DNA from: Caldicoprobacter oshimai DSM 21659
Lineage (GTDB): Bacteria > Bacillota > Clostridia > Caldicoprobacterales > Caldicoprobacteraceae
Length of the DNA stretch: 64,000 nt
Direction of reading: 5' to 3'
NCBI GenBank assembly: GCA_000526435.1
Contig: JAGB01000001.1
Span: forward strand, 496,001-560,000
Part shown: positions 43,842 through 53,916 of the stretch, piece by piece
Position numbering within the stretch: the first letter of the stretch is position 1
How the letters are laid out: each line of letters starts with the position of its first letter
Program-made: the position numbers and the translations under genes
The notes under the pieces: model-generated
What the model saw: only the letters and a program-made list of their open reading frames with translations
The model's database searches: none
Told to the model about the DNA's origin: nothing

Positions 43842-46226
43842 TTATTTGAGCTCGACTATGGTAACGCCGCTCTCACCCTCACCGTACTTCCCAAGGCGGA
43901 AAGAGCTCACATGGGGGTGATGGCGCAGGTACTGATGGATTCCTTCCCTTAGAGCACCCGTACCCTTGCCGTGGATAATGGTCACCTGCTTTAAGCCCGC
44001 TAAAAAAGCGTCATCAAGATACTTGTCAACGTTCAACAATGCCTCGTCCACCGTTTGACCCCTTAAGTCTATCTCGGGAGAAACGGCTGTCATTCTGGGC
44101 GAAGGCTTCTTTGCAGACATAACGGCAGTTGCTGCATCATCGCCCTCGTCAACCCTTCTTATATGCGACAGCTTGACCGCTACCTTCATTATGCCTACTT
44201 GAACCGTAATCTCTCCATTATCATCGGGGAGGGTGAGTACTTGTCCCTTTTGCCCCAGCGTGCTTATATACACCGTCTCTCCCAGGCGAACCTCTCTAAC
44301 CGATTCATTGTGCTCCTGAGACTGCCTGGCCCCTCTGGAAAGCTCATCGTCCAGCCTGTCCAGGCTTTGCTTCAACTTCATCCTGTATTGCTCGATGGCC
44401 CTGTTGCGCTCCTTTTCAGCGGCCACCTGCGACAGCCTGTTCAATTCCTTGATGATTTGATCAGCCTCTTCCTTAGCCTGACGCAGTATCATCCTGGCCT
44501 CTTCTCTGGCCTTTCGGAGTATCTGCTGGCGCGCCGACTCAAGCTCGGACTCCCTTTCAGCAAGCCTCTGCCTCTCCTTCTCTACCTCTTTCAAATACTT
44601 TATAGCTTTTTCCCGTTCTTCCCTCGCCTTGGTCCTGTTGTATTCCAGGTCAGAAATCAAATCCTCAAACCGGATGTCCTCCTGCGTCAAGAATTCCCTG
44701 GCCTTTTCGATGATATCCTCCTTAAGCCCCAGCCTCCTCGATATCTGAAAGGCATTGCTCTTGCCCGGCACCCCTATAAGCAGGCGGAATGTGGGGCTTA
44801 ATGTCTCCACATCAAACTCCATTGAAGCGTTCTCCATCCCCGGCTTCATCATGGCAAATGCCTTAAGCTGGCTGTAGTGCGTTGTGGCGACGGTTTTAGC
44901 GCCGCTGTTGTGCAAAAATTCAAGGATGGCCATGGCCAGAGCAGCACCTTCTGTGGGATCAGTACCGGCTCCCAGCTCATCTAGCAGCACCAGGGAATCG
45001 CCATCCACACTGTTAATCATCGATATAATATTTACCATATGAGATGAAAATGTGCTGAGATTCTGCTCTATGCTCTGCTCGTCTCCTATATCGGCAAAAA
45101 CCTTCTGAAATATGCCTATCTCGGTACCGTAATCGGCTGGCAGACAAAGGCCGGCCTGTGCCATCAATACAAACAGCCCCACCGTCTTCAGGGTCACGGT
45201 TTTACCTCCAGTATTGGGGCCGGTGATCACCAGGGTATTAAAATCATACCCCAGATTAAGGCTTATAGGCACAACCTCGTGATGGGGTATCAACGGATGC
45301 CTGCCGTTTACAATATTGACCTTCCCGCCCTCTACAATCCTGGGCACTACGCCTCTCATCGAGTGTCCCAATTTCCCCTTGGCAAAGATGAAGTCAAGCC
45401 GGCTCAGGATTTCAAATGAACTGCGTATATCTTCTCTAACTTTCCAGACTTCCTCGGTCAACCTGGCCAGAATGCGCTCTATCTCCTGCTCCTCTTTGAG
45501 CATCCATTCCCTGAGCTTGTTATTGGCTTCCACCACCGGCATGGGCTCAATAAACAGGGTGGCCCCGCTGGCCGACTGGTCGTGTACCAGCCCGGGCACG
45601 TTGGAGCGATACTCCTGCTTTACCGGAATGACGTACCTGCCGTTCCTTATAGTAACGATGGGCTCCTGAAGGAATTTCTGGTACTGCGGGGATTGTATAT
45701 AGCCGTTTAAAAGTTCCTTTATTTTCTCCTGACACCGCACTATGTTGCGGCGGATGCTGTGAAGCTCAGGGCTGGCACCGTCTGCTATCCGTCCATCAGG
45801 CTCTATGCACCTGAATATCTCGCTCATCAAATCGCTGTGAGGTTTTAACTGATATACCAAACTTGGAATGACGGTGAGCCCGGCATCATTTAAGCCATCC
45901 TTGCTCTTAAAGGCCTCTTTAAGGCTGGCGCACGTCCTAAGCACACGCCCTATCTCCAGCAGTTCTTCCGGACTCAATATTGCCCTTTTCTCCACTCTCC
46001 TCAAATGGCTGCGAATATCAGGGAACTCTCCTAAAGGCGACATCCCGTATTTAACCATTATCCTTAAAGCCTCTTCGGTCTCCGCCAGGGCCGAAATGAC
46101 CTTGTCCCTGTCCGTATATGGAACCAAACTTTGCGCCATTTCGCGTCCCGGCGCTGATACAGTATGGCTGGTAAGCATATCTATGATTTTGTCGTATTCC
46201 AGCGCACGAAAGGTCCTGTCATTCAC
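43842..46226 (-). CDS. mutS2: MutS2 (endonuclease MutS2 / ribosome-collision factor family)
   Basis: 794 residues, standard length. MutS core and clamp regions are followed by an ATPase with Walker A GPNTGGKTVTLKT (about 333) and Walker B LLDELGAGTDP, a long coiled coil (about 510-640), a KOW-like region and a C-terminal Smr domain (about 715-794) with IDLRGQTVDEAL and HGKGTGALR. MutS2 lacks the mismatch-binding domain I; members suppress recombination and, in Bacillus, split collided ribosomes. Confidence 0.96.
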   Translation of the reverse strand: MNDRTFRALEYDKIIDMLTSHTVSAPGREMAQSLVPYTDRDKVISALAETEEALRIMVKYGMSPLGEFPDIRSHLRRVEKRAILSPEELLEIGRVLRTCASLKEAFKSKDGLNDAGLTVIPSLVYQLKPHSDLMSEIFRCIEPDGRIADGASPELHSIRRNIVRCQEKIKELLNGYIQSPQYQKFLQEPIVTIRNGRYVIPVKQEYRSNVPGLVHDQSASGATLFIEPMPVVEANNKLREWMLKEEQEIERILARLTEEVWKVREDIRSSFEILSRLDFIFAKGKLGHSMRGVVPRIVEGGKVNIVNGRHPLIPHHEVVPISLNLGYDFNTLVITGPNTGGKTVTLKTVGLFVLMAQAGLCLPADYGTEIGIFQKVFADIGDEQSIEQNLSTFSSHMVNIISMINSVDGDSLVLLDELGAGTDPTEGAALAMAILEFLHNSGAKTVATTHYSQLKAFAMMKPGMENASMEFDVETLSPTFRLLIGVPGKSNAFQISRRLGLKEDIIEKAREFLTQEDIRFEDLISDLEYNRTKAREEREKAIKYLKEVEKERQRLAERESELESARQQILRKAREEARMILRQAKEEADQIIKELNRLSQVAAEKERNRAIEQYRMKLKQSLDRLDDELSRGARQSQEHNESVREVRLGETVYISTLGQKGQVLTLPDDNGEITVQVGIMKVAVKLSHIRRVDEGDDAATAVMSAKKPSPRMTAVSPEIDLRGQTVDEALLNVDKYLDDAFLAGLKQVTIIHGKGTGALREGIHQYLRHHPHVSSFRLGKYGEGESGVTIVELK

Positions 46227-46416
46227 GATACATTACCTCGTTTTCAAAGTTTATTTGTATATTGTAAAGCTCATGCTTATCATAAGATAAGTTATGGAGG
46301 AAAACATTATACAAACTTATCATTAATTAACAGTGATACCTCCGTTTTTCAAAAACATTTTCATATATTATACCATAGAAACAGGCTTAAATTCTATCAT
46401 TTGAATAATCTCAGCA

Positions 46417-46446
46417 ATTATACGACAAATTAAGGCACAACTGCAA
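46417..46446 (-). promoter_or_regulatory. Candidate promoter(s) upstream of mutS2
   Basis: TTGCAG and TATAAT with an 18-base spacer. A second extended -10 (GGTATAAT at 46367-46374) has no good -35. The 320-base stretch 46227-46547 otherwise holds only the zapA terminator. Confidence 0.5.
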
Positions 46447-46477
46447 AATGAAATACATAATCAATGCCAAAGACTAT

Positions 46478-46505
46478 AAAAAGCAGCCCGAAGGCTGCTT
46501 TTTAT
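46478..46505 (-). terminator. Terminator of the pheST-zapA transcript
   Basis: AAAAGCAGCC-TTCG-GGCTGCTTTTT on the minus strand: a 10-bp stem with a very stable TTCG tetraloop, 43 bases after the zapA stop. Confidence 0.92.
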
Positions 46506-46547
46506 AACCCACATCGCTTATACAGCACTCAATATCAACATAACCCC

Positions 46548-46877
46548 TTAGCGTCGCGCCCTGCGCGAAACGTCGTAAACGGCAGAAGCGTTTGAAATGT
46601 CATTTCGACCATCTTCTTCCAGCACGGAGTGCAGGACGCTTATCTCCCTCTGAAGCTTTTCGACCTTTTGCTGGAGCTTGATGACCTCATCCGCCAGGTT
46701 TATGGCCGTCAGCATGGCCAACATGGTGGTGCTCAGATTGGGCTGCCGCTGCCTGATCTCCTCCATCTTCTTGTCGACATAAATGGCCACCTTGTGGATG
46801 TACTCCTCAGACTCCACGCTCTTTATGGCATATTCGCGACCGCCGATCCTGACCACGGTTTTAGTCTTTTCCACCAT
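46548..46877 (-). CDS. zapA: Cell division protein ZapA
   Basis: 109 residues. The N-terminal beta-hairpin domain (VVRIGGREYAIKSVESEEYIHKVAIYVDKKM) is followed by a coiled coil (about 50-95) with LTAINLADEVIKLQQKVEKLQREI. ZapA binds FtsZ and bundles filaments at the division ring. Downstream of pheT, an arrangement common in Firmicutes. A terminator follows. Confidence 0.93.
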   Translation of the reverse strand: MVEKTKTVVRIGGREYAIKSVESEEYIHKVAIYVDKKMEEIRQRQPNLSTTMLAMLTAINLADEVIKLQQKVEKLQREISVLHSVLEEDGRNDISNASAVYDVSRRARR

Positions 46878-46974
46878 GGATCACATCTCCGTTCCCCCGC
46901 TATCCTCGGTACTATTATACAACACCTGCCATACTTAAACAAGCGTTTTGTCGAATTTTTGTGATTATTCGAAC

Positions 46975-49368
46975 TTATCGCAATCTTGCGCCCAATTTTT
47001 GTTCCAGGCCTTTTACAATGTTATCGTGCAGGGAATTCACCTCCTCATCCGTCAAGGTTCTGTCGGAGGCGCGATAGCTCAAAGAATATGCCATGCTCTT
47101 ATAGCCTTCGGGTATTTGAGCACCCTCATACACATCAAAGAGCTCCACTTTTTCGAGAAGCTGCCCTCCAAGCTCTCTTATACAGCTCTCGACCTGAGCG
47201 GCCAATACTTCTTTTTTGACCACAAGCGCCAGGTCTCGCTCAACAGCTGGATATTTGGGAAGAGGCCTGAATCTTCGCTCCTCCTTTGCAGAATCAAGCA
47301 GCGCGTCAAGTTCCAGCTCGGCCACCAGGACCCTTTCTTCAAGCTGATAGTTTTCAGCCACCTTTGGATGTATCTCGCCAAGTATGCCTGTCTCCTTGCC
47401 GCCCAGCTTCACAAGGGCCGTCTTTCCCGGGTGGAAGGTCGGATGAACGTGGGGTACAAATTCAGCCTCAGCCAGCAATCCCAGTTCATTAAGCAGCACT
47501 TCAACTTTGCCTTTCAGGTCATAGTAATCAATATCCGGCCCGTACTCTGCAATGGTCAAAAGTGGCTTTTCCTCCGGCAAATCCTCCAGCGGCAGCGACT
47601 TGGGCAGAAAAGCCGGCCCTATCTCAAATATCTGGCACCTCTCTATCCCCCTGTTACGGTTGCGCGAAAGCACCTCCAGAAGGCTCGGAATAAGCGTGGT
47701 GCGCATTATGCTTTGGTCCTCGCCCAAGGGATTTAAGATTCTGACCGTCTTCGGGATGAGCTGCGGATCGGTAATGCCGAGGGATTCGTAAACCCTTGGG
47801 CTGGTAAACGAGTAGGTGACCACCTCGTAAAGGCCGGTACCCACCAGCACATCCTTTACCCTGTCCATAAGCTTTTGCCGCCTGGTCTTTCTACCCCGGC
47901 TTACGGTGCCTTCCATCAAGGTCATGGGTATATTATTGTAGCCGTAAATGCGGGCCACTTCCTCGGCTATATCGGCCACGCCCTCTATGTCCTGCCTGAA
48001 CGATGGAACCTCTATGCGCATGTATTCGCCCTTTATCTCAACCTTGAATTCCAGCCTGTTTAAAATATCGGCCATCTCATCAGCCGACAGATTGAGCCCC
48101 AGCAGGCCGTTTACCCTCTTCCAGGGTATCTCCAAAATCCTCTTCTCGAGAGAGCCGTGACAGACATCTATCACTCCCTCTACCACCGTCCCTGCACCCA
48201 GCTCCTGGATCAGCTGTGCCGCACGGTCTAAAGCTACCCGGACAGCATGTATATCCAAACCCTTTTCAAACCTGAGAGAGGCCTCGCTGCGAATCCCAAG
48301 TGCCTTTGCCGTCTTCCGTATGCTTCCCCTGTCAAACAGCGCGCTTTCCAGCAAAATGTTCTTCGTCCCATCGGTAATCTCAGTATTGGCCCCACCCATG
48401 ACCCCTGCCAGGCCTATGGGCTTCTCTACGTCTGCTATAACCAGCATATCCGAACTCAGCAGTCTCTCCTTGTCATCCAGTGTGACCAGTTTTTCGCCCT
48501 CGCGGGCCCTGCGCACCACAATGGTCCTGCCCGCCACCTTATCCAGGTCAAAGGCGTGCATGGGCTGACCCATCTCCAGCATGACGTAATTGGTTATGTC
48601 GACGATGTTGTTGATGGGTCGAACTCCTGCAGAGGCCAGCCTGCGCTGCATCCACCTCGGCGATGGCCCCACCTTGACATCCTTCACCACCCGTGCACAA
48701 TACCTGGGACACAGGTAAGGGTCCTCTACCAGAACCTTGGCCTCGGCGTTGACATCTCCAACGCCCGGCTTTACCTCTATATGCGGCGGTATAAAGGAGG
48801 AGTTCAAAGCCACCGATGCCTCGCGGGCTATGCCTATGACGCTCAGACAATCCGGACGGTTGGAAGTGATCTCGAACTCCAGCACATGGTCATCTAAACC
48901 TAAAGCCTCCCTTATATCCATCCCCAGAGGGTATTCTTCCTGCAAAATCAATATGCCGTCTACTTCTGCTCCTGGGTAGTCCTCATCGGTAAGCCCCAGC
49001 TCCTGGCCAGAGCACAGCATCCCGCATGACTCCACACCCCGCAACGAAGTCGTGGTTATCCTATACCCACCAGGCAGAGTAGCGCCGTCCAACGCCACCG
49101 GTACAAGCTGCCCCTCCTTCACGTTTGGAGCGCCGGTCACTATTTGCAGCTTGCATTTTCCAACGTCAACTACGCATACAACCAGCTTGTCGGCGTTGGG
49201 ATGGGGACGTATCTCAAGTATCCTTCCCACCACCACGTTGCTTATGCCTTCGCCCAGCCTGGTTATGCCCTCAACCTTTGTCCCCGTCATGGTCAGACGG
49301 TGCGCCAGCTGTTCAACGGGTACGTCTATCTTTACATACTCTTTTAGCCACTTCAGTGGTACCAGCAT
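46975..49368 (-). CDS. pheT: Phenylalanyl-tRNA synthetase beta subunit
   Basis: 797 residues, full length. The tRNA-binding EMAP-like domain (about 40-150) is followed by B3/B4 editing domain (about 210-385), B5, the catalytic-like core and the C-terminal FDX-ACB anticodon-binding domain (about 703-796; FRPLPKYPAVERDLALV). It forms an alpha2-beta2 enzyme with PheS. Lies 16 bases after pheS in the T-box-controlled transcript. Confidence 0.97.
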   Translation of the reverse strand: MLVPLKWLKEYVKIDVPVEQLAHRLTMTGTKVEGITRLGEGISNVVVGRILEIRPHPNADKLVVCVVDVGKCKLQIVTGAPNVKEGQLVPVALDGATLPGGYRITTTSLRGVESCGMLCSGQELGLTDEDYPGAEVDGILILQEEYPLGMDIREALGLDDHVLEFEITSNRPDCLSVIGIAREASVALNSSFIPPHIEVKPGVGDVNAEAKVLVEDPYLCPRYCARVVKDVKVGPSPRWMQRRLASAGVRPINNIVDITNYVMLEMGQPMHAFDLDKVAGRTIVVRRAREGEKLVTLDDKERLLSSDMLVIADVEKPIGLAGVMGGANTEITDGTKNILLESALFDRGSIRKTAKALGIRSEASLRFEKGLDIHAVRVALDRAAQLIQELGAGTVVEGVIDVCHGSLEKRILEIPWKRVNGLLGLNLSADEMADILNRLEFKVEIKGEYMRIEVPSFRQDIEGVADIAEEVARIYGYNNIPMTLMEGTVSRGRKTRRQKLMDRVKDVLVGTGLYEVVTYSFTSPRVYESLGITDPQLIPKTVRILNPLGEDQSIMRTTLIPSLLEVLSRNRNRGIERCQIFEIGPAFLPKSLPLEDLPEEKPLLTIAEYGPDIDYYDLKGKVEVLLNELGLLAEAEFVPHVHPTFHPGKTALVKLGGKETGILGEIHPKVAENYQLEERVLVAELELDALLDSAKEERRFRPLPKYPAVERDLALVVKKEVLAAQVESCIRELGGQLLEKVELFDVYEGAQIPEGYKSMAYSLSYRASDRTLTDEEVNSLHDNIVKGLEQKLGARLR

Positions 49369-49384
49369 CCATCTCTACCTCCCT

Positions 49385-50404
49385 TTAAAACTGCTCCAGG
49401 AAACGTATATCGTTTTCAAACAACAGCCTTATATCATCTATCCCATATTTCAGATTTGTTATGCGATCAAGGCCCATGCCAAATGCAAAACCGCTGTATT
49501 TCTCAGGGTCAATCCCTCCATGCTTTAGCACCTTTGGATGCACCATGCCGGCACCCAGGATTTCTATCCAGCCGGTATATGAGCACACGCGACATCCCTT
49601 ACCCCCACATGTGGTACAGCTTACATCCATTTCAGCGCTAGGCTCGGTAAACGGAAAATGATGCGGCCTGAACTGTGTCCTAGTCTGGGGCCCAAACATC
49701 TCCTTGGCAAATACGTCCAGGACGCCTTTTAAATCGCCCATGGTAATGTTCCTGTCTATTACAAGCCCTTCCACCTGATGGAAGATGGGGGAGTGGGTCG
49801 CATCCACCGCATCCGACCTATAAACCCTGCCGGGCACTATGATTTTTATAGGCGGCTTCTGCCTCTCCATCACGCGAATCTGGGTGGGCGAGGTATGGGT
49901 GCGCAAAAGTATGTTTTCTGTAATATAGAAGGTATCCTGCGTATCCCGTGCAGGATGGTTCTTGGGTATATTGAGGGCTTCGAAGTTGTAATAATCCCAC
50001 TCAACCTCCGGCCCTTCGGCGATCTCAAAACCCATTCCCAGGAAGATGTCCTTGATCTCATTGAGTACGATGTTCAGAGGATGCAGCTTACCGCGGTAAT
50101 GGCGCCTGCCCGGCATGGTAACGTCGATCACTTCATCCCTGAGCCGTTGATTGAGCGCCTCCTCTTCAAGCACCTTCCTCTTCTTTTCAATTTCCTCTTC
50201 AAGATAAGCCCTTATCTGGTTGGCAAGCTGCCCGATTTGGGGTCTTTCCTCAGCAGGAAGGTTCCCCATGCCCCTCAAAATCTGGGTTAACTTGCCTTTT
50301 TTGCCCAGATACTCCACGCGAAAACTCGATAAATCTTGAAGGTTATTTATACGCGCAAGAGCCTGCTCAGCTTCCCTTCTAATCTGCTCCAACTCAGCTT
50401 TCAT
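49385..50404 (-). CDS. pheS: Phenylalanyl-tRNA synthetase alpha subunit
   Basis: 339 residues from the ATG at 50404 (SD AAAGGAG 8 bases before). The open frame extends into the T-box leader, which is not translated in this frame. N-terminal coiled coil (about 1-85), then class II catalytic core with [11 protein letters not shown], motif 2 [20 protein letters not shown] and motif 3 [17 protein letters not shown]. It activates phenylalanine and charges tRNA-Phe. Regulated by the upstream Phe T-box. Confidence 0.97.
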   Translation of the reverse strand: MKAELEQIRREAEQALARINNLQDLSSFRVEYLGKKGKLTQILRGMGNLPAEERPQIGQLANQIRAYLEEEIEKKRKVLEEEALNQRLRDEVIDVTMPGRRHYRGKLHPLNIVLNEIKDIFLGMGFEIAEGPEVEWDYYNFEALNIPKNHPARDTQDTFYITENILLRTHTSPTQIRVMERQKPPIKIIVPGRVYRSDAVDATHSPIFHQVEGLVIDRNITMGDLKGVLDVFAKEMFGPQTRTQFRPHHFPFTEPSAEMDVSCTTCGGKGCRVCSYTGWIEILGAGMVHPKVLKHGGIDPEKYSGFAFGMGLDRITNLKYGIDDIRLLFENDIRFLEQF

Positions 50405-50442
50405 CCATGGCTCTCTCCTTTCATCGATATCGTCATATATTG

Positions 50443-50689
50443 AAAAAGCCTTCGCCCAAGCATGGGACGAAGGCTTGATAAGCCACGTGGTACCACCCAT
50501 TTTCGTTTCGGTAGGAAACGAAACCTCTCTTAACGATAACGGGTTAAACCCGGCAGGGCCTACTGCCACTTCAGCCCCCAGCTCAGGAGCGAACTTCTAC
50601 CCTCATCTCTATAGGGGCGCTTCCAGCCCATGGCGTCCCCCTCTCTGTATAAAGATGCTCGGGTATACTCCTCTCCATCATTGCCTTTA
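50443..50689 (-). promoter_or_regulatory. T-box riboswitch (Phe, specifier TTC)
   Basis: Minus strand: Stem I with GGAGTATAC (AGUA motif), AGAGAGGGGGACGCC and GGCTGGAAGCGCC, then GAAGTTCGCTCCTGAGC where TTC is the expected Phe specifier, then the T-box GGGTGGTACCACG (50489-50501) and the terminator AGCCTTCG...CGAAGGCT plus TTTTT (50443-50475). Uncharged tRNA-Phe would allow read-through into pheS-pheT. The start is placed right after the yqzL-like stop codon. Confidence 0.92.
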
Positions 50690-50782
50690 TCATAAAAGCA
50701 TTAAGAGCTCCTTATAAAGCATATAAGCGTTTATAGAACCTGTCTTTTCAAAAATCTTCCATATTACGTCCGCCAGCCTCAC
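50690..50782 (-). CDS. YqzL-like short peptide
   Basis: 30 residues from GTG 50782, with SD AAAGGAG 9 bases before it. The peptide has WKIFEKTG, then INAYMLYKEL, matching the W-K-x-F-x-x-T-G...AYLLYKEL pattern of YqzL proteins from Firmicutes, which are of similar size and unknown function. It lies between the operon promoter and the T-box, and its stop codon abuts Stem I. It is therefore translated whether or not the T-box terminates. Confidence 0.72.
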   Translation of the reverse strand: MRLADVIWKIFEKTGSINAYMLYKELLMLL

Positions 50783-50817
50783 CGGTCCCATCTCCTTTAC
50801 CGGGCTTTCCTAGGCTA

Positions 50818-50846
50818 ATTATACCATACACACCGCGTGGATTCAA
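50818..50846 (-). promoter_or_regulatory. Promoter of the yqzL-pheST unit
   Basis: TTGAAT (50841-50846) and TATAAT (50818-50823) with a 17-base spacer and an extended TGG before the -10. Transcription would start about 30 bases upstream of the yqzL SD. Confidence 0.7.
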
Positions 50847-50864
50847 GGAAATTCAAGGCACTAT

Positions 50865-51671
50865 CTACCTCGACTTGCGCAGCACCTCGTATATCAGTAT
50901 ACCTGCGGCCACCGAAGCATTAAGGGATTCAGCACCACCCGGTATGGGTATCTTTACCAGTGAGGAAGCGAACTTGCATATTTCCTGGCGAACGCCCTCT
51001 GATTCATTGCCGATTACAAGAGCTATCTTACTGTAGCCCCCCGGCCATTCAAAGAGATTGGAACCGTGCAGATGGCTAACCAGTACATGGGCCTTGGCTT
51101 CCAGAAGCTTGTTGAAAAAATCGATGTGGTCATCCACCTCGTAAAGGGGTACGCGGAATATCGAACCCATGGTGGAGCGCACAACCTTTGGATTATAGGG
51201 GTCTACACAACCTTTAAGCAGAACAACGCCGTCCCCGCCTGCGGCATCCAATGTCCTTATGATGGTACCCAGGTTTCCAGGGTCTCTTATCTGGTCTAAA
51301 ACCACAATAAAAAACGAAGGCCTATTCAGCACATCCTCTAAGCGATAATCCTTTTTGTGGACAACCGCCATAATCCCCTGGGGTGTCTGAGTATCGCTGA
51401 TATGCGTAAATAAACTATCTTTCATCACGAGGATTTTTAGGTTTTCAGCACAAAAATCCAGCTGTGCCTTAAACTCTGCCCAGTCAAAGCTCTCTGCCAC
51501 CACTAAAGCCCAGATATGCTCTCCCTGCTGCAAAGCCTCTTTTACCATTTTAGGCCCTTCTATCAAGTACTGTCCATAGATGCCCCTGTACTTCTTCTTA
51601 TGAAGCATTTTAATGCGTTTAATAGAAGGGTTTTGTGGGCTAGTGATATATTCTTCCAAAGCTCTCCGCAT
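50865..51671 (-). CDS. SpoU/TrmH-family RNA 2'-O-methyltransferase
   Basis: 268 residues. An N-terminal substrate-binding domain (about 1-95; ITSPQNPSIKRIKMLHKK and YLIEGPKMVKEAL) and a C-terminal SPOUT knot with motifs NLGTIIRTLDAAGGD, LVIGNESEGV and IPIPGGAESLNASVAAGILIYE. It methylates ribose in 23S rRNA or tRNA with SAM; the site cannot be told from sequence. Starts 3 bases after ktrA. Confidence 0.93.
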   Translation of the reverse strand: MRRALEEYITSPQNPSIKRIKMLHKKKYRGIYGQYLIEGPKMVKEALQQGEHIWALVVAESFDWAEFKAQLDFCAENLKILVMKDSLFTHISDTQTPQGIMAVVHKKDYRLEDVLNRPSFFIVVLDQIRDPGNLGTIIRTLDAAGGDGVVLLKGCVDPYNPKVVRSTMGSIFRVPLYEVDDHIDFFNKLLEAKAHVLVSHLHGSNLFEWPGGYSKIALVIGNESEGVRQEICKFASSLVKIPIPGGAESLNASVAAGILIYEVLRKSR

Positions 51672-51674
51672 CCT

Positions 51675-52337
51675 TTACTCTTGAGTCTTTTCTTCCAATC
51701 TTTTGATGTGGTCATTTCTACCAATCACCACTAAAACGTCGCCTTCTTTGATAATATCTTCACCTTTAGGGGATACAAGCACATCATTGCCGCGTTTAAT
51801 TGCCACCACATTAAGTCCATACGCAGCCCGCATGTCAATCTGTTTAAGCGATTTCCCCACCCATTCCGGGATAGCCGTAAGTTCTACCAGGCTGTAATCA
51901 GATGCCAGCTCAATATAATCGATTATATTGGTTGATGCCAGATGATGTGCTACCTTCATGCCCATATCCCTTTCGGGAAATATCACCTTATCAACCCCTA
52001 TCTTGTACAGCACTTTGGCATGAAGGTCATTTTGTGCTTTGGCCAGAACAAACTTAACCCCCAGCTCTTTGCACAGTAGGGTAACCATTATGCTTGCCTG
52101 AATATCGGTACCGATCGATACCACAACGGCGTCAAAATTCCTTAGGCCTAACGCTTTCAAGGCATCCTCATCAGTTGCATCTGCCTGTACAGCATGAGTT
52201 ACGCAGTCGGATATCTCCTGTACTCTTTCCTGATCTTTATCAACAGCAAGAACCTGATATCCCAGTGCACAAAGCGTCCTGGCAACGCTTGAACCAAAAC
52301 GCCCTATTCCAATAACGGCAAATTGCTTCATAATCAC
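51675..52337 (-). CDS. ktrA: Potassium uptake regulatory subunit KtrA (TrkA type)
   Basis: 220 residues. An N-terminal RCK_N Rossmann domain (IGIGRFGSSVARTL; Asp in VDKD binds ribose) binding ATP/ADP, and a C-terminal RCK_C domain (about 140-215; the usual site of c-di-AMP binding). It gates the KtrB channel. Located 11 bases downstream of the frameshifted ktrB. Confidence 0.94.
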   Translation of the reverse strand: MIMKQFAVIGIGRFGSSVARTLCALGYQVLAVDKDQERVQEISDCVTHAVQADATDEDALKALGLRNFDAVVVSIGTDIQASIMVTLLCKELGVKFVLAKAQNDLHAKVLYKIGVDKVIFPERDMGMKVAHHLASTNIIDYIELASDYSLVELTAIPEWVGKSLKQIDMRAAYGLNVVAIKRGNDVLVSPKGEDIIKEGDVLVVIGRNDHIKRLEEKTQE

Positions 52338-52348
52338 ATTCCTCCTTA

Positions 52349-53700
52349 TTAACCCACCATTACCTTCCCTTCGGGATATTTTAGAGTATCTTTATTGTTG
52401 GACAATCGCTTTGCAAAAGCAAGCGTCAATGTCAAAGGCCCCACCCTGCCGGCAAACATGGTTATAATGATAAGTATTTTGCTGAGGTCCTTTAAATCAC
52501 CGTTGTTAAATGTCGCCAACCCTACGGTTCCCAGGGCAGAGGCTGTCTCAAAAAGCACGTCAACCAGCGGATAGGGCTCCAGTATTGATAAAACCATGCT
52601 AACGCTGATCAACAAGGCAAAGCTGATAACAGTTATCGCCAATGCCCTGTTTACAATAGCATAGGAAATCCTCCTGCCAAAAACCTCCACATCGTGCCTT
52701 CCTTTGATTACGCTGAGCACAGCAAGCAGAAGCACACCTGCAGTAGTGGTCTTGATCCCTCCGCCTGTACCTGCGGGTGAAGCTCCAATAAACATAAGAA
52801 TTATGGTCATAAACTTGGATGCATTTGTAAGGGCAGCCTGATCAATGGTATTAAAACCGGCTGTTCTAGGGGTTACAGATTGAAATAAAGCACCAAGTAT
52901 TTTCCCCCTCCAATTTTGACTGCCTAATGTGGCAGGATTGTTAAACTCGACGACAAAAAAAACAATGCACCTAAAACAATTAATCCAGCGGTAATGCAAA
53001 CAACCAGTTTTGTATGCAACGACCACTTTCTGAAATGCCTGTTCCGGTAGATGTCCAGCAAAACAGAAAAGCCAAGGCCACCACAAATAATGAGCCCCAT
53101 TATTGCAAAATTTACGATGAAATCATCAGTAAAGTCCATAAAACTCCTATATTCTCCCATAACGTCAAACCCTGCATTGCAAAAAGCCGAAATAGCATGG
53201 AAAATGCTGAAATACAGCCCTTTAGCCCAGCCATACATTGGCACAAATCGCAAAGCAAGTATTGAGGCACCAATGCCTTCAATGAGGAAAGTAATCCCGA
53301 TTATGCTTTTGGTTAAGCGCACAACGCCCTGCAACTTAAATTCATTAAGAGCTTCTTGAATCACAAGCCTTTCCCTTAAGGTAATTCGCTTGCCCAAAAG
53401 CAAGAACACCATGGTTGCCATGGTCATAAACCCCAATCCGCCCATCTGAATAAGGGTAATTATGACAATTTGCCCAAACAGGCTTAAATCAGTGCCTGTA
53501 TCAACTACTACAAGGCCGGTAACGCATACAGCTGAAGTGGCTTCGAACAGGGCATTGAGGAAGCCTATGCTTTTTCCTGTACTGGAAGCTATAGGAAGAG
53601 TGAGCAGCAAAGCACCAATTATAATTATAGATGCAAAACCCAAGACCAAAATTTGGGCTGGCAAAAGCCTGATAGTTCTTTTACCCATCATTTCACTCAA
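52349..53700 (-). pseudogene. ktrB: KtrB/TrkH-type potassium transporter, split by a frameshift
   Basis: Two overlapping frames make one KtrB of about 450 residues. The N-terminal frame (53700 down to 52924, TTG start) covers membrane-pore-membrane units 1-2 and breaks after LIVLGALFF. The C-terminal frame (to 52349) resumes with FFVVEFNNPATLG and continues with the later units, containing TPRTAGFNT and GASPAGTGGGIKTTT selectivity-filter regions. The switch is at eight A residues (52955-52962 on the plus strand); one more base would restore a single frame. So this is a sequencing error, a phase-variable tract or a true lesion. ktrA downstream is intact. Confidence 0.88.
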
Positions 53701-53858
53701 TTGCTTTACCCTCCAGTTTTAAACAAATTACCAGTTAAAGTCATCGGTTTCTACATATTTGTAATCCAGCTATATTTCCTCACTTTCTTTTGCTTTTAGG
53801 CAATTTTACTCTTAAAAAGATGAAGCCTTTTTATCCTCCCGTTATCTCAAAATGAACA

Positions 53859-53885
53859 AAGACCTCATTGAATGAGGCCTTTTTT
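53859..53885. terminator. Terminator after infC-rpmI-rplT
   Basis: AGACCTCAT-TGA-ATGAGGCCT with TTTTTT on the plus side; the minus side ends in TCTTTGTTC. It starts 32 bases after rplT. Confidence 0.7.
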
Positions 53886-53916
53886 AATCACACAATGTCC
53901 ATTTAGTTGCATAAAG

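Noticed and set aside
52924-53086. Programmed ribosomal frameshifting in ktrB
   Set aside because: An A/T run alone, with no SD-like or pseudoknot stimulator and no precedent in the family, is better explained as an indel.
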